NCBI RefSeq assembly: GCF_014642075.1
Contig: NZ_BMIK01000009.1
Span: 124,001 to 188,000 of the forward strand
Source: Parapedobacter defluvii
GTDB taxonomy: Bacteria; Bacteroidota; Bacteroidia; Sphingobacteriales; Sphingobacteriaceae
DNA length: 64,000 nucleotides
Reading direction: 5' to 3'
In this document: positions 1-9,714 of the stretch, piece by piece
How positions within the stretch are numbered: position 1 is the stretch's first letter
How the letters are laid out: each line of letters starts with the position of its first letter
Position numbers and translations under genes: made by a program
Notes under the pieces: model-generated
Seen by the model: only the letters and a program-made list of their open reading frames with translations
Databases searched by the model: none
What the model was told of the DNA's origin: nothing

Positions 1-44
1 CGTTTCATAATCCCAATCGTGCAAAGGTTATACCAAATGTGCTT

Positions 45-1019
45 TTACAGCATCCGCTGTGTCTTAAACCAGTGGATGGCTTTGCTGATGCCGCTTTCAA
101 TCGGGTGAAAGGTAGTCCCTAGTTCGGCCCGGGCTTTTTGGTTAGCATAGTAATTCCGTACACAAAGAATTTTCATGTTGACGGATGAAAGGGGCGTCTT
201 AATACCCAGGAAGCGCATGAAATTGCCCAAATATCCCGCTGTTGACAGAACGGCACGTGGTATCTGTACAAGGAGGGCGTGCTGTCCTGTTTGGTCACCC
301 AGTTTCCTGAAAAATTGTCGGTAGGTGAGATTTTCGCCGGCCAGGAGGTAAGCTTCGCCATTTTTTCCTTTTTCAAGTGCGTCTACCACACCGGCTGCGG
401 CATCTTCTACATTTACGAAATTCTTACCGCCGGGAGGATGTAAAATCAGTTTCCGGCCATACCCCATCCGGATAATAGCGCCCGAACTGGGTTTCCCGTC
501 GTATGGGCCGATCATGAAGGTAGGGCTGACGACGGTAACAGCCAGTTGATGCCCCACGGCTAAGATTCTTTGTTGGCCCTCTAATTTGCTTTTTGCGTAC
601 CACGCCTGGCTGAAAGGTGCTTTGGGAGGCAGGGTTTCGTTGCCGGGTACCTGTAAGGAGCCATAACCAAATGTATTGGCGGTGCCTACATATACGATCT
701 TTTTTACGGCGTGCTTCAATGCGGCCTGGATGACATTTTCGGTTCCGGTTACATTGATGCGATGGTAGGCTTCGTAACGGAGCAAGTTTTGATCGGTAGT
801 GGCCGCACAATGGATAATGCTATCGCAGCCTACTACGGCTTTTTCCAATGATTCGGGGTGGGTAATGTCGCCCACCGCCAATCGGAGATTGGGATGGGAG
901 GGTAAAAGGAATTTATTTGTGTTACGGAGGAGGCCTGTTACCCGATAGCCCCGTGATAGGAGTACAAGGATGGTGTTAGTAGCTAGCAGGCCATTTGCCC
1001 CGGTAACCAGTACATTCAT
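45..1019 (-). CDS. NAD-dependent epimerase/dehydratase (extended SDR)
   Basis: The 324-residue product has the extended short-chain dehydrogenase fold. A nucleotide-binding turn TGANGLLA lies at residues 6-13, with Ala where the third Gly of TGxxGxxG usually sits. The catalytic Tyr/Lys pair is in YAKSK (Y141, K145). The family oxidises, reduces or epimerises sugar nucleotides, steroids or flavonoid-like compounds; the substrate cannot be read here. The start ATG overlaps the stop of the upstream SDR gene by 4 bp (ATGA type), so the two are translationally coupled and probably act on related substrates. It is the last gene of a likely RNA methylase-SDR-epimerase transcript. The family is sure; the function is open. 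Confidence 0.85.
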   Translation of the reverse strand: MNVLVTGANGLLATNTILVLLSRGYRVTGLLRNTNKFLLPSHPNLRLAVGDITHPESLEKAVVGCDSIIHCAATTDQNLLRYEAYHRINVTGTENVIQAALKHAVKKIVYVGTANTFGYGSLQVPGNETLPPKAPFSQAWYAKSKLEGQQRILAVGHQLAVTVVSPTFMIGPYDGKPSSGAIIRMGYGRKLILHPPGGKNFVNVEDAAAGVVDALEKGKNGEAYLLAGENLTYRQFFRKLGDQTGQHALLVQIPRAVLSTAGYLGNFMRFLGIKTPLSSVNMKILCVRNYYANQKARAELGTTFHPIESGISKAIHWFKTQRML

Positions 1020-1804
1020 GCGCGGCTAATTTCCTTTTTGATGGCATTGGTCAGTAACGGCAGCCGGATATAGATCGGTAAAAATTTCATAACCATCCAG
1101 GTGAGCCGGTTTACCCAATTGAGCATGATAAGTGTATCCCGCTTGAACAATTGCCGGATGGATATGGCAGCTACCTGTTCAGGTGAAAGGAGACCCATCG
1201 TAGCAAAACGTCCCTGTTGCTGCAGGCGGGAGCAGGAGTCTGAGTTGGTCATCATCGGTCCGGGGTTGACAACGCTGAAAAACACGTTGCTATCCGCAAA
1301 TTCCTGATAAAGCCCCCGGGTAAAACTATGAACAAATGCTTTGGATGCCGGATAAACGGTTTTATATCCGATCGGGCTGTAGGCAGCCACGCTTCCCACA
1401 TTAAGTACGTATGCACATTTTTGCCTGCTGAGGTTGGGAAGCAATTGATGGGTAAGAAGAGAAGTGGCTCTTACGTTGAGTTGAATGATGCGGTCAAGGT
1501 AGTCCACACTGGCATTACGGAAACTTTGGGTACCACCGCAACCCGCATTATTGATCAGGATGCTGAGGGGGAAACGATCATTAACCCAATCGGCCAATGC
1601 AACGATGTTTTCTTTTTGGGTGAGATCAGTTTCGTAACAATGTGCCTCCATTCCCAATGCCTTAACCTCATCAGCAATGAACGCCAATCCTTCTCCGGGT
1701 AGGCTAACCAAAATGGGATTGATCTTTCTTTTTGCCAGCTCTAAAACAAAAGCCTTCCCCAACCCTTGGCTTGCCCCTGTAATTAATGCATACGTTTTTT
1801 CCAT
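1016..1804 (-). CDS. SDR family NAD(P)-dependent oxidoreductase
   Basis: A classical SDR of 262 residues. It has the cofactor motif TGASQGLG (residues 9-16), NNAG (85-88), a catalytic Ser near 138 and YPASK (Y151, K155). I chose the ATG at 1804 because the reading frame upstream of it lacks SDR character and the Rossmann strand begins at residue 4. The C-terminal tail has a hydrophobic helix, as in 3-ketoacyl/sphinganine reductase-like SDRs, so a lipid substrate is possible but unproven. It overlaps the downstream epimerase gene by 4 bp and lies about 50 bp after the RNA methyltransferase gene on the same strand. Confidence 0.85.
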   Translation of the reverse strand: MEKTYALITGASQGLGKAFVLELAKRKINPILVSLPGEGLAFIADEVKALGMEAHCYETDLTQKENIVALADWVNDRFPLSILINNAGCGGTQSFRNASVDYLDRIIQLNVRATSLLTHQLLPNLSRQKCAYVLNVGSVAAYSPIGYKTVYPASKAFVHSFTRGLYQEFADSNVFFSVVNPGPMMTNSDSCSRLQQQGRFATMGLLSPEQVAAISIRQLFKRDTLIMLNWVNRLTWMVMKFLPIYIRLPLLTNAIKKEISRA

Positions 1805-1853
1805 TGGTCGTAAAAATACGACAAAATTCCTTACCTCCAACTGGTTGGCTCTT

Positions 1854-2609
1854 CTACTGCATGGTCATTCCACCTCGCGCCAATTCGGCACAAAAGAGCG
1901 CTGCGGAAATAGCTACATTGAGTGATTCTGCGCGTCCAATGCGTGGAATGGTCACAGGTTGCTGAATATGTGATAAAACCAAGTCGCTGACGCCTTTGCC
2001 TTCATTGCCAAGAACAATCAGGCCTTCGTGGCCAAAATCGGTTTCATAAATTGACGATCCGTGCAGCATAGCACCGAAAACAGGGACCGATGCCTGGCGT
2101 GTGAGCTTCGCGATGTCTGTGTAGTATACCTGTGTCCGGGCTAATGACCCCATGCTAGCTTGTACGACTTTGGGGTTATAAGCATCCACCGAGCCTGTAG
2201 AGCAGATAATACGGTGAAAGCCGAACCAATCGGCCGTACGGATGATAGTGCCCAGGTTGCCTGGATCCTGTATATCGTCGAGTACCAGGTGGAATGTGTC
2301 GTGCAGCATTTCTCCCGTAAGCGGCGGATAGGTGGGTAGCTCGATCAGCGCGAGGACACCCTGGGGCGTTTTCAGCGAGCTGATGCGTTTGAGATCGTCG
2401 TTGCTGACTTCCTCCGATTTTATATTTTGCGGGATTTTAATCAACTTTGTAGCCGCTTGGGAGGTGTAAAAAATATGTTTCACAGAATGGTCAGCATGGA
2501 GGAATTCCATGACTGATTTCGCGCCTTCTACAACAAACAGCCCATGTTCTCTTCGGAATTTTTTATGTTGAAGTGAGGTGATGGTACGGATTTGCGGTTT
2601 TGATAGCAT
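1854..2609 (-). CDS. TrmH/SpoU family RNA 2'-O-methyltransferase
   Basis: A 251-residue SPOUT-class RNA methyltransferase that uses S-adenosylmethionine to methylate ribose in rRNA or tRNA. The N-terminal ~95 residues match a SpoU substrate-binding domain. The trefoil-knot motifs follow: DPGNLGTIIRTADWFG, then LGNEGKGVS, then IPRIGRAESLNVAISAAL. The ATG at 2609 is preferred over a TTG two codons upstream. This leaves only 5 bp to the divergent tamL-type start at 2615, so each gene's promoter should lie inside the other. The target nucleotide is not predictable from sequence. Confidence 0.88.
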   Translation of the reverse strand: MLSKPQIRTITSLQHKKFRREHGLFVVEGAKSVMEFLHADHSVKHIFYTSQAATKLIKIPQNIKSEEVSNDDLKRISSLKTPQGVLALIELPTYPPLTGEMLHDTFHLVLDDIQDPGNLGTIIRTADWFGFHRIICSTGSVDAYNPKVVQASMGSLARTQVYYTDIAKLTRQASVPVFGAMLHGSSIYETDFGHEGLIVLGNEGKGVSDLVLSHIQQPVTIPRIGRAESLNVAISAALFCAELARGGMTMQ

Positions 2610-2614
2610 TGTCA

Positions 2615-4963
2615 ATGGTTAAACGGGATTGTCTTTTTGCGTATGCAAGTATAATGCTTTTGCTGATATTTTCCACGTCATGCCGTTCGACCCGGTTGTT
2701 GGAGGAGGGGCAGGCTTTGGTTACCAAGACGGCAATCACGGGAATCGATCCATCACTGGAAGAGCAGGCACATGCCTATATACCCGTGGATATCCGTCCG
2801 AATTCCCGCATCAACTTATTTATTTATAATTTGGCGAATGCCAAAAAAGGAAGATACCGGATAGAGAATATACGTAATGTAGGTGAGCCGCCGCATATTT
2901 TGGACAGCGCGTTGGTTGATTTTTCCACACAGCAGATTAACCGGTACTTAAGATCCAAGGGCTATTTCAATGCATCGGTGAGTAACGAGATTGTCACTAA
3001 CGGCAAGCGAGCCCATGTTTTTTTCCGTGCGGTACTAGGGGAACCATTTACACTCCGCAAAATAGCGGTGGATATTGCCGACCCCCAAGTAGCCCAATTG
3101 TATGCCGAAAGGAAAGTGGGCTTTAGCCAGATCAGACCGGGAATGCGTTACGATGAGGATTCACTGGTCGTCGAGCGGGAGCGAATTTATCACCTCATGC
3201 GACAGGAGGGATATTATGACTACTTAAGGCAATATATGCGGGTTGACGTGGATACCGCTCTTAAGAATAATCAAGCGGACGTGAAGCTCATTGTTGACAA
3301 TCCAGAAGGTAGGGAGGTCCATACTCAATTTGTAGTGGATAGCAGTTTCGTAACCGTCCGGCATGACCGTCCGGAACTGAATCTGCAAAGCCCCGAAACG
3401 TTTAATTTAACTGGCGGGCTGTATTTTGAAGATTACACAGGCCGCTTCAGACCGACACCCATCGCACGTTATCTCTTTCATCAGCAAGGAGACCGGTATA
3501 ACGTAGATAAAGAAGATCTTACCTACGATAGGCTTTATGAATTGAATGGATTCCGTAGTGTGAAAATTACGTATGACAAACCCGATACAAACCGGCTAAA
3601 TGTACATTATGAATTGATTCCCAGGGCGTATATGGGTAATCAGATAGAAGGGGAATATACGTTTAATGCCGGGATGAGCGGGTTCAACATTGGAAATACC
3701 TTTACACATCGTAATTTATTCGGCGGTCTTGAGCAGCTGGAGGTTAAATTACGTTATGGCGTCTTGTTCGATTCACGGCTTCCGGGAAATTTGTTGGATC
3801 GTGTATTCAATAACGATTTTCAGATCGGGGTCAATATTACGGTTCCCCGGTTGATTACGCCATTTAATATTCCTCCGGTCGTCAGCAATGGATTGCCCCG
3901 CACTATTTTTTCGGCCAATATTCAGGCCTTCGACCAATTTCAGACCTATTCCAACCGCTATTTCAACGGGACCCTGTCTTACAATTGGTATAGCAGCCGC
4001 TACAGACAGCATACATTTGCTCCGTTGGTGCTGGAATACCGATATGGGCAATTAAATGAAGAATTTGCACAAAAACTGATTGATCAGGGTTTTTTGCTCT
4101 ACGTGCGAAGCAACAACCGCGCTTATTTTGGATTGGGCTCGCAATATACGTATGCCGTCAATGCAGCTAAACTTTCGCGACTTGCCGATTTTCTGTATTT
4201 CCGTGGGGCACTGGATCTCAGTGGCAATGTATTGGGCCTAGCCAGTAAGGTGATCAATTTCAAACGGAATGAGGACGGAGAGAAGGAAGTGCTGGGAGTT
4301 CCGTACCTTCAATATGCAAAAGCGGAAGTAGATTTGCGGTACTACCGGTACCTTGGAGGCGACCGTCAATTGGTGATGCGGCTTAACCCCGGGGTAGCGG
4401 TTCCATATGGTAATAATTCCAGTTTACTGATTTTTGAAAAAAGCTTTTTCGGAGGTGGAATGAACGGCATGAGAGCCTGGCAGGCACGCACCCTTGGGCC
4501 TGGTAACTATAATCGTGAGGTGCTAGATCCTGGTTTACGCCTGAATCTCCGTAACCTGGATCAGCTCGGGGAGATTAAACTAGAGGGAAACGTGGAATAC
4601 CGTTTTAAGCTGGTAAACGATATCTTCGGCGCAAAATTAAAGGCTGCAACGTTTGCTGACTTCGGTAACATTTGGCGGATCCGGGAAAATGAATTGAACC
4701 CCGGCGGCGAATTTAAGTTTGATAAATTTCTCGGACAAATTGCATTGGGGGCGGGGGCAGGTCTCCGCTTTGATCTGGATTACTTTGTGATCCGGTTGGA
4801 TGCCGGAATGAAAGTCCGCGATCCGCAGTTTGATGGGACAAAACAGTGGGTGATTTCGGAGCTTTTTAACAGCCGGGAATTTAAAAACCAATACCGGCTT
4901 ACCAATGCGCCCGATCGTTATAATTTTATTCAGTATAATTTTGGCATTGGAATGCCGTTTTAA
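2615..4963 (+). CDS. tamL: TamL-type BamA/TamA family outer membrane lipoprotein
   Basis: A 782-residue Omp85-superfamily protein. The N-terminus has a hydrophobic signal ending at Cys23 in a relaxed lipobox (IFSTSC), as in the lipidated TamA homologues of Bacteroidota. POTRA-like segments occupy roughly residues 30-260. The C-terminal half is a 16-strand-type beta-barrel rich in aromatic/glycine strands and ends in a terminal Phe (GIGMPF), the usual outer-membrane insertion signal. Known relatives work with TamB to insert or assemble outer membrane proteins. No tamB gene is visible nearby. The ATG at 2615 is used; a TTG at 2600 would overlap the divergent methylase gene. It converges with the next gene, overlapping it by 4 bp. 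Confidence 0.88.
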   Translation: MVKRDCLFAYASIMLLLIFSTSCRSTRLLEEGQALVTKTAITGIDPSLEEQAHAYIPVDIRPNSRINLFIYNLANAKKGRYRIENIRNVGEPPHILDSALVDFSTQQINRYLRSKGYFNASVSNEIVTNGKRAHVFFRAVLGEPFTLRKIAVDIADPQVAQLYAERKVGFSQIRPGMRYDEDSLVVERERIYHLMRQEGYYDYLRQYMRVDVDTALKNNQADVKLIVDNPEGREVHTQFVVDSSFVTVRHDRPELNLQSPETFNLTGGLYFEDYTGRFRPTPIARYLFHQQGDRYNVDKEDLTYDRLYELNGFRSVKITYDKPDTNRLNVHYELIPRAYMGNQIEGEYTFNAGMSGFNIGNTFTHRNLFGGLEQLEVKLRYGVLFDSRLPGNLLDRVFNNDFQIGVNITVPRLITPFNIPPVVSNGLPRTIFSANIQAFDQFQTYSNRYFNGTLSYNWYSSRYRQHTFAPLVLEYRYGQLNEEFAQKLIDQGFLLYVRSNNRAYFGLGSQYTYAVNAAKLSRLADFLYFRGALDLSGNVLGLASKVINFKRNEDGEKEVLGVPYLQYAKAEVDLRYYRYLGGDRQLVMRLNPGVAVPYGNNSSLLIFEKSFFGGGMNGMRAWQARTLGPGNYNREVLDPGLRLNLRNLDQLGEIKLEGNVEYRFKLVNDIFGAKLKAATFADFGNIWRIRENELNPGGEFKFDKFLGQIALGAGAGLRFDLDYFVIRLDAGMKVRDPQFDGTKQWVISELFNSREFKNQYRLTNAPDRYNFIQYNFGIGMPF

Positions 4964-5493
4964 TACCACCCTTTGATGCCATGTACCAGGGTTTCAAACA
5001 GATTCTCCAGATTCAAACCTTTGCTATAGTTGAAAATAAAGAGTCCTACTAAAATTACAACCGCCAAAATCATCAGCCGTTTAAATAGATAGGCAATTAG
5101 CAGGATAATTGCCGGAATGAGGATGAGATAATACCAGTTGATAACAATCGGGTTGAGACCGTTGTCGTTTTTCAATACGTAATAAAGCCGTCCGTTTGAG
5201 CCTTGCTGATTGCGGTGTTTAATGAATACGAACGCCGATGTCTCAATGGCGTGTGGCGTGATGGCAACACCGTCATTGAATTTCAACGTCTGCTCGAATC
5301 CGTTGATCACAAACTGATAGGTTCCCGAAATGGAATCAAGCGGGTTTTCGTTGGCATCGGTAGCAATGATGGCCAATTTGCCATTCTTGATGAGGTTTTC
5401 CTTAACGATAAAATGATTGATGTTGTTGCGATCCTGCGCATGAGACCGTGCCGGAAACAATGCAAGAGTCAACAGGTAAAGATAGATCCGCAT
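4960..5493 (-). CDS. hypothetical secreted protein with C-terminal membrane anchor
   Basis: A 177-residue protein with a cleavable signal peptide (start ATG at 5493, MRIYLYLL to SHAQ). It has a small periplasmic domain of about 90 residues, predicted mostly beta. Two adjacent hydrophobic helices near the C-terminus (from YYLILIPAIILLIAYLF onward) should anchor it in the inner membrane. The frame remains open upstream of 5493 but encodes no recognisable sequence. I do not recognise a family. Its 3' end overlaps the convergent tamL gene by 4 bp; its 5' region is shared with the divergent gluconokinase gene. Confidence 0.65.
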   Translation of the reverse strand: MRIYLYLLTLALFPARSHAQDRNNINHFIVKENLIKNGKLAIIATDANENPLDSISGTYQFVINGFEQTLKFNDGVAITPHAIETSAFVFIKHRNQQGSNGRLYYVLKNDNGLNPIVINWYYLILIPAIILLIAYLFKRLMILAVVILVGLFIFNYSKGLNLENLFETLVHGIKGWY

Positions 5494-5555
5494 ACACTTT
5501 ATTGATAATGGACCCTGCAATGTTAAGTAAAAAACGCAAGAGTTAGGCATTTTTA

Positions 5556-5563
5556 TATATTTG
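5556..5563 (+). promoter_or_regulatory. Bacteroidota -7 promoter box for gntK-gntP
   Basis: TATATTTG matches the TAnnTTTG consensus and lies 44 bp upstream of the gluconokinase ATG. A clear -33 TTTG element at the right spacing was not found. The assignment rests on the consensus and the position. Confidence 0.5.
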
Positions 5564-5607
5564 TGCAGACGACATGCATTTCCAGTTATAAGCTGAACAT
5601 TGTGTTC

Positions 5608-7095
5608 ATGGATTATATTATAGGCGTAGATATCGGTACCTCCGGCACAAAAGCAATCGCATTTGGTGATGCGGGCAAGGTGCTTGCCCAGCATCATGTA
5701 GGCTATTCGATTCTGAATCCGCAACCGGGGCACTTCGAGCAATCGCCGGAAGTGTTATTTAAAGCGGTCATTGACGCGATTGCTGCTACGGTGCGATCGG
5801 TTAACAGCAGATTAAACCGGGTTAAGTTAACAGGAGTCGGTTTCAGCAGTGCCATGCACGGCCTGATTGCCTTAGATAAACAGCACCAACCGATGACCCA
5901 CTGTATTATTTGGGCGGATACACGCAGTGAACCCTTTGCCAGCAAGCTGAAAGCAAGCCCCGACGGTTTCGATATATACTCCAGAACTGGTACGCCGATA
6001 CACCCCATGTCTCCACTATGCAAACTGGGTTGGATGCGCGAGCACCTTCCGGCGGTCTTCAATGCGGCATATAAGTTTATTTCTATTAAGGAATTTGTTT
6101 TTTTTAAGCTCTTCGGGCGCTATGTGGTTGATGAGTCGATCGCTTCTGCCACGGGGTTGTTTGATATCCATGCATTAACCTGGTACCGCCCGGCGTTGGA
6201 TTTGGTAGGTATTTCCCCTGGGCAACTTGCTGAGCCGGTGCCGATAACCTATGTAATCTCGGGTATGGACCAGCGGGTGGCCGGGCAAATGGGTATTCCG
6301 GTGGATACACCTTTTATCATCGGAGGCAGTGACGGATGCCTGGCTAATTTGGGATCCCATGCGATTACGCCCGGCGACGCTGCGGTTACCATTGGAACAA
6401 GCGGAGCCATACGGATGATGTCCCACATTCCGGTAACCGATGAGAAAGCCCGTACATTCAGTTATGTGCTTACCCCCGATATGTTCGTGTTAGGTGGGGC
6501 CGTCAACAGCGGTGGAGTGGTACTTCAGTGGTATAAAGATACTTTTGGAGTGTCAGGGGTATCAGGATCTAACCCGTACGAAGCACTCGCCGAAGAGGCG
6601 GCAACGGTACCTGCAGGGGCAGCGGGATTGATTTTTCTGCCCTATCTTGCAGGTGAACGTGCACCCCATTGGAATGCGGAGGCTAAGGGTCTGTTTTTTG
6701 GTGTGCAGATGCATCACCGCAGATCTTATTTTACGAGAGCTGTATTCGAAGGCATCATTTATGGTCTGTATAGCGTGGGAAAAGTGCTGGATGGAATTGC
6801 CGGACCGATTCAGGTGATCCACGCCAGCGGAGGCTTTGCGCGGGCAACCCTGTGGGTTCAGTTATTGGCTGATGTGTTTAATAAGCAGGTGATTGTACAC
6901 GATCATGTGGAGGGTGCTGCACAGGGTGCCTATATGACGGTACTGAAAGCGTTCGGTATGCTGAGTGATTTCAGCGAATTTGAAGATGAAGCACCCCAAA
7001 AAGTTTATGCACCCCATGTGGGCAATCATCGCATATATATGGAAAATTTCGGCCGATTTGAGCGGCTATATGACAAAGTAAAGGACGAATTTTAA
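5608..7095 (+). CDS. gntK: FGGY-family gluconokinase
   Basis: A 495-residue FGGY carbohydrate kinase. The actin-fold phosphate loop GVDIGTSGTKA is at the N-terminus, an SAMHGL substrate motif is in the first domain, GGSDG/TIGTSGA in the middle, and the FGGY signature region HASGGFARATLWVQ lies near residue 410. The fold alone fits xylulokinase or gluconokinase. The next gene is a GntP permease, which makes gluconate the best substrate (gluconate + ATP to 6-phosphogluconate, feeding the pentose phosphate pathway). The ATG at 5608 is chosen because homology begins immediately there; an upstream in-frame stretch is unrelated. Confidence 0.85.
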   Translation: MDYIIGVDIGTSGTKAIAFGDAGKVLAQHHVGYSILNPQPGHFEQSPEVLFKAVIDAIAATVRSVNSRLNRVKLTGVGFSSAMHGLIALDKQHQPMTHCIIWADTRSEPFASKLKASPDGFDIYSRTGTPIHPMSPLCKLGWMREHLPAVFNAAYKFISIKEFVFFKLFGRYVVDESIASATGLFDIHALTWYRPALDLVGISPGQLAEPVPITYVISGMDQRVAGQMGIPVDTPFIIGGSDGCLANLGSHAITPGDAAVTIGTSGAIRMMSHIPVTDEKARTFSYVLTPDMFVLGGAVNSGGVVLQWYKDTFGVSGVSGSNPYEALAEEAATVPAGAAGLIFLPYLAGERAPHWNAEAKGLFFGVQMHHRRSYFTRAVFEGIIYGLYSVGKVLDGIAGPIQVIHASGGFARATLWVQLLADVFNKQVIVHDHVEGAAQGAYMTVLKAFGMLSDFSEFEDEAPQKVYAPHVGNHRIYMENFGRFERLYDKVKDEF

Positions 7096-7119
7096 TTATA
7101 CATAGCTAACCAATTTGAT

Positions 7120-8442
7120 ATGATACCTGTGATTGTCGTTGTAGGCGGTATACTGTTACTCTTGCTGCTGGTAATTGTCTTCAAACTCAGTGCTTTTTTT
7201 TCATTGCTCATTACCTCCCTGGCGGTTGGTGTCGCCCTCGGTATGCCGGTTTTAGATGTGATCGCCTCCATCGAAAAGGGAATTGGAAGTACCCTGGGTT
7301 CATTAATCATGATTCTGGGGTTTGGAGTTATGCTCGGTAAATTGATAGCCGATGGGGGAGGGGTACAACGCATGTCCACGAGTCTGATCCGCGTGTTCGG
7401 AACGAAGAATGTGCAATGGGCGGTAGTGCTCATTGGGTTTGCCGTTGGTATTCCGATGTTTTATAATGTTGGTTTTGTCATTCTCGTACCGTTTATTTTT
7501 GCCATCGCTGCGCAGACAGGACTTCCGCTTATTTATGTGGGCCTGCCGATGCTTGCCTCCTTGTCTGTAACCCATGGCTATCTGCCGCCGCATCCGGGGC
7601 CGACGGCAATTGGTGCAATGTATCATGCGGATATGGGCCTAACCCTTATTTACGGAATAGCGGTGGCAATTCCAGCGATTCTTTTAGGCGGTGTTTTTTT
7701 TTCCTGGACGCTGAAAGGTATCAAACCCAATCCACCTGTGCAGTTCACCAACGTAGAATTGCCCGCTGAAGAAAATATCCCAGGGTTTTGGACCAGCTTG
7801 TTTACGGGCTTGCTACCCGTACTGCTCATAGCGTTGGCTTCGTCCCTGTCTTTTGTTCTCCCGGAAGATTCACCCGTGTTGGCAGCCGTTACTTTCATTG
7901 GGAACCCCAATATCGCACTACTAATATCTGTGTTTGTGGCTGTCTTTACCATGGGGATTTCGCGTGGAAAATCCATGAAGGAGGTGATGGACAGCCTAGA
8001 AGAATCCGTGCGTAGCATTGCGATCATTTTGTTTATTATCGGTGCTGCCGGCGCCTTCAAAGAGGTGCTGGTAGACAGCGGTGTAGGTGATGATATCGCT
8101 ACGTGGGCCAGCCGCTTATCGCTCTCGCCGTTGGTTTTGGTGTGGGCAATTGCTGCCGCCATCCGGGTGGCGCTGGGTTCGGCGACCGTTGCTGGGCTGA
8201 TGGCGGCTGGCATCGTCTTACCCATGATTGAGGCTACCCATACGAGTCCGGAGCTGATGGTGTTAGCTACGGGAGCAGGGTCGCTGATGTTTTCCCATGT
8301 TAACGACACGGGTTTCTGGATGTTTAAAGAGTATTTCGGTCTGAACATCCGCGATACCATTTTATCGTGGTCACTGATGGAGACAATTGTTTCCATTGTA
8401 GGGCTTGTAGGGGTTTTGGTACTGAATAATTATGTTGCATAG
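7120..8442 (+). CDS. gntP: GntP family gluconate:H+ symporter
   Basis: A 440-residue, very hydrophobic inner-membrane permease with about a dozen transmembrane helices. Family features include the N-terminal GMPVLDVIASIEKGIG segment, the conserved HPGPTAIGAMY motif near residue 155, and the C-terminal GSATVAGLMAAGIV and FSHVNDTGFW motifs. GntP proteins import gluconate or related sugar acids with protons. It follows gntK by 24 bp, so uptake and phosphorylation are co-expressed. No gluconate repressor (GntR) is next to the pair. Confidence 0.92.
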   Translation: MIPVIVVVGGILLLLLLVIVFKLSAFFSLLITSLAVGVALGMPVLDVIASIEKGIGSTLGSLIMILGFGVMLGKLIADGGGVQRMSTSLIRVFGTKNVQWAVVLIGFAVGIPMFYNVGFVILVPFIFAIAAQTGLPLIYVGLPMLASLSVTHGYLPPHPGPTAIGAMYHADMGLTLIYGIAVAIPAILLGGVFFSWTLKGIKPNPPVQFTNVELPAEENIPGFWTSLFTGLLPVLLIALASSLSFVLPEDSPVLAAVTFIGNPNIALLISVFVAVFTMGISRGKSMKEVMDSLEESVRSIAIILFIIGAAGAFKEVLVDSGVGDDIATWASRLSLSPLVLVWAIAAAIRVALGSATVAGLMAAGIVLPMIEATHTSPELMVLATGAGSLMFSHVNDTGFWMFKEYFGLNIRDTILSWSLMETIVSIVGLVGVLVLNNYVA

Positions 8443-8560
8443 CTGATTGCTAGGATCGTCCATGGATGAGGAATCGGATTACTCCTCTTGTTGAACTACT
8501 TTATGCAAACCCAGTTCAGTAAAAAATGTGATACAGCGGTAAAATACTTAGGGGTTCCTG

Positions 8561-8568
8561 TAGTTTTG
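8561..8568 (+). promoter_or_regulatory. -7 promoter box for the RND efflux operon
   Basis: TAGTTTTG fits TAnnTTTG in the 196-bp gap between gntP and the efflux operon, 70 bp before the first ATG. The rest of this gap shows no hairpin or other gene. Confidence 0.45.
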
Positions 8569-8638
8569 GCCCGCAAAAGGCGTATTTTTATGCGTTAAGA
8601 AGAAATGGGGATACCCGGTTCTCCACTCAGATACTAAA

Positions 8639-9703
8639 ATGAAGAAGAAATACCTATATATTGCGATAGCGATCGTTGCTGTGGCCTTTGTAAGTTATCG
8701 CCTGACACGAAGTGACAGGGCAAAAATCGCACCGCCTGTTCAAACCAGTGGAGGAGGTCCAATGGAAGTTAACGCAATTGTTGTAAAACCCCGGGAATTT
8801 TCCAATATGATCACCCTTTCGGGTTCGATAGAACCCAATGAGCAGGTACAGATACGTTGCGAGGTATCGGGCATTGTACGTGAGCTTTCATTCCATGAAG
8901 GAGGAATGGTACAAAAGGGTCAGGTGCTTTTACGCATAGACGATTCAGAGTTACAGGCACAGCTTATTCAGGCGCAAAGTACCGAGAAACTGGCGGAAGA
9001 TAACGAAAACAGAGCCCGTTTGCTGTTGGAAAAGGAGGCGATCAGCCAACAGGAGTATGATGTAGCACATGCCGATTACGAGTCGGCTAAAGCGCAGACT
9101 GCACTCATCCGGGCGCAGATCGCCAAGACGACAGTACGTGCTCCTTTCAGCGGCCGCATAGGGCTCCGGTCTATTTCAGAAGGCGAATACCTTACGCCCG
9201 CTACCGTGGTAGCTAACCTGTTGAGTATTAATCCGGTTAAAATTCTCTTTTCGGTGCCGGAGAAATACAGTAGCCAAATCCGCGTAGGACAAGGGATTTA
9301 TTTTGGTGTGAGTGGGTCGAATGCCCGGTATCGTGCAGACATTTACGCCATTGAACCGGGCGTAGATGCGACAACACGTACCATCCGTATCCGTGCGGTG
9401 GCAGAAAATCCGGGAGAACAGCTTTTTCCCGGCTCTTTTGCACGCATCGAGCTTCCGCTGGATCATGTGTTGGATGCGGTATTGGTGCCGACGGAGGCAG
9501 TAATTCCTGTACAAAATGGAAAGCAGGTGTATTTACTTAAGGATGGAAAAGCCAAGGCGGCACCTGTGGAAGCAGAAAACCGTACCCGTACGGATGTGTT
9601 GATTACAAGCGGTGTAGATATTGGCGATACCGTCTTGGTCTCCGGTATCATGTCGCTGAAAGATGATATGCCCGTACGTGCACAGGTTGTTGAACACGAT
9701 TAA
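8639..9703 (+). CDS. RND efflux periplasmic adaptor (membrane fusion protein)
   Basis: A 354-residue HlyD/AcrA-type adaptor. It has an N-terminal membrane anchor (residues ~4-20), a lipoyl-like half motif (IEPNEQVQIRCEVSGIV), a short coiled-coil hairpin (~residues 95-155), the second half motif (TTVRAPFSGRIGLRSISEG), then beta-barrel and membrane-proximal domains. It links the inner-membrane RND pump to the outer-membrane channel across the periplasm. The pump gene starts 11 bp downstream and the channel gene follows, forming a complete tripartite system. No lipobox Cys is seen, so it is anchored by its helix. The substrate is unknown. Confidence 0.92.
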   Translation: MKKKYLYIAIAIVAVAFVSYRLTRSDRAKIAPPVQTSGGGPMEVNAIVVKPREFSNMITLSGSIEPNEQVQIRCEVSGIVRELSFHEGGMVQKGQVLLRIDDSELQAQLIQAQSTEKLAEDNENRARLLLEKEAISQQEYDVAHADYESAKAQTALIRAQIAKTTVRAPFSGRIGLRSISEGEYLTPATVVANLLSINPVKILFSVPEKYSSQIRVGQGIYFGVSGSNARYRADIYAIEPGVDATTRTIRIRAVAENPGEQLFPGSFARIELPLDHVLDAVLVPTEAVIPVQNGKQVYLLKDGKAKAAPVEAENRTRTDVLITSGVDIGDTVLVSGIMSLKDDMPVRAQVVEHD

Positions 9704-9714
9704 AATCCAAGGCC

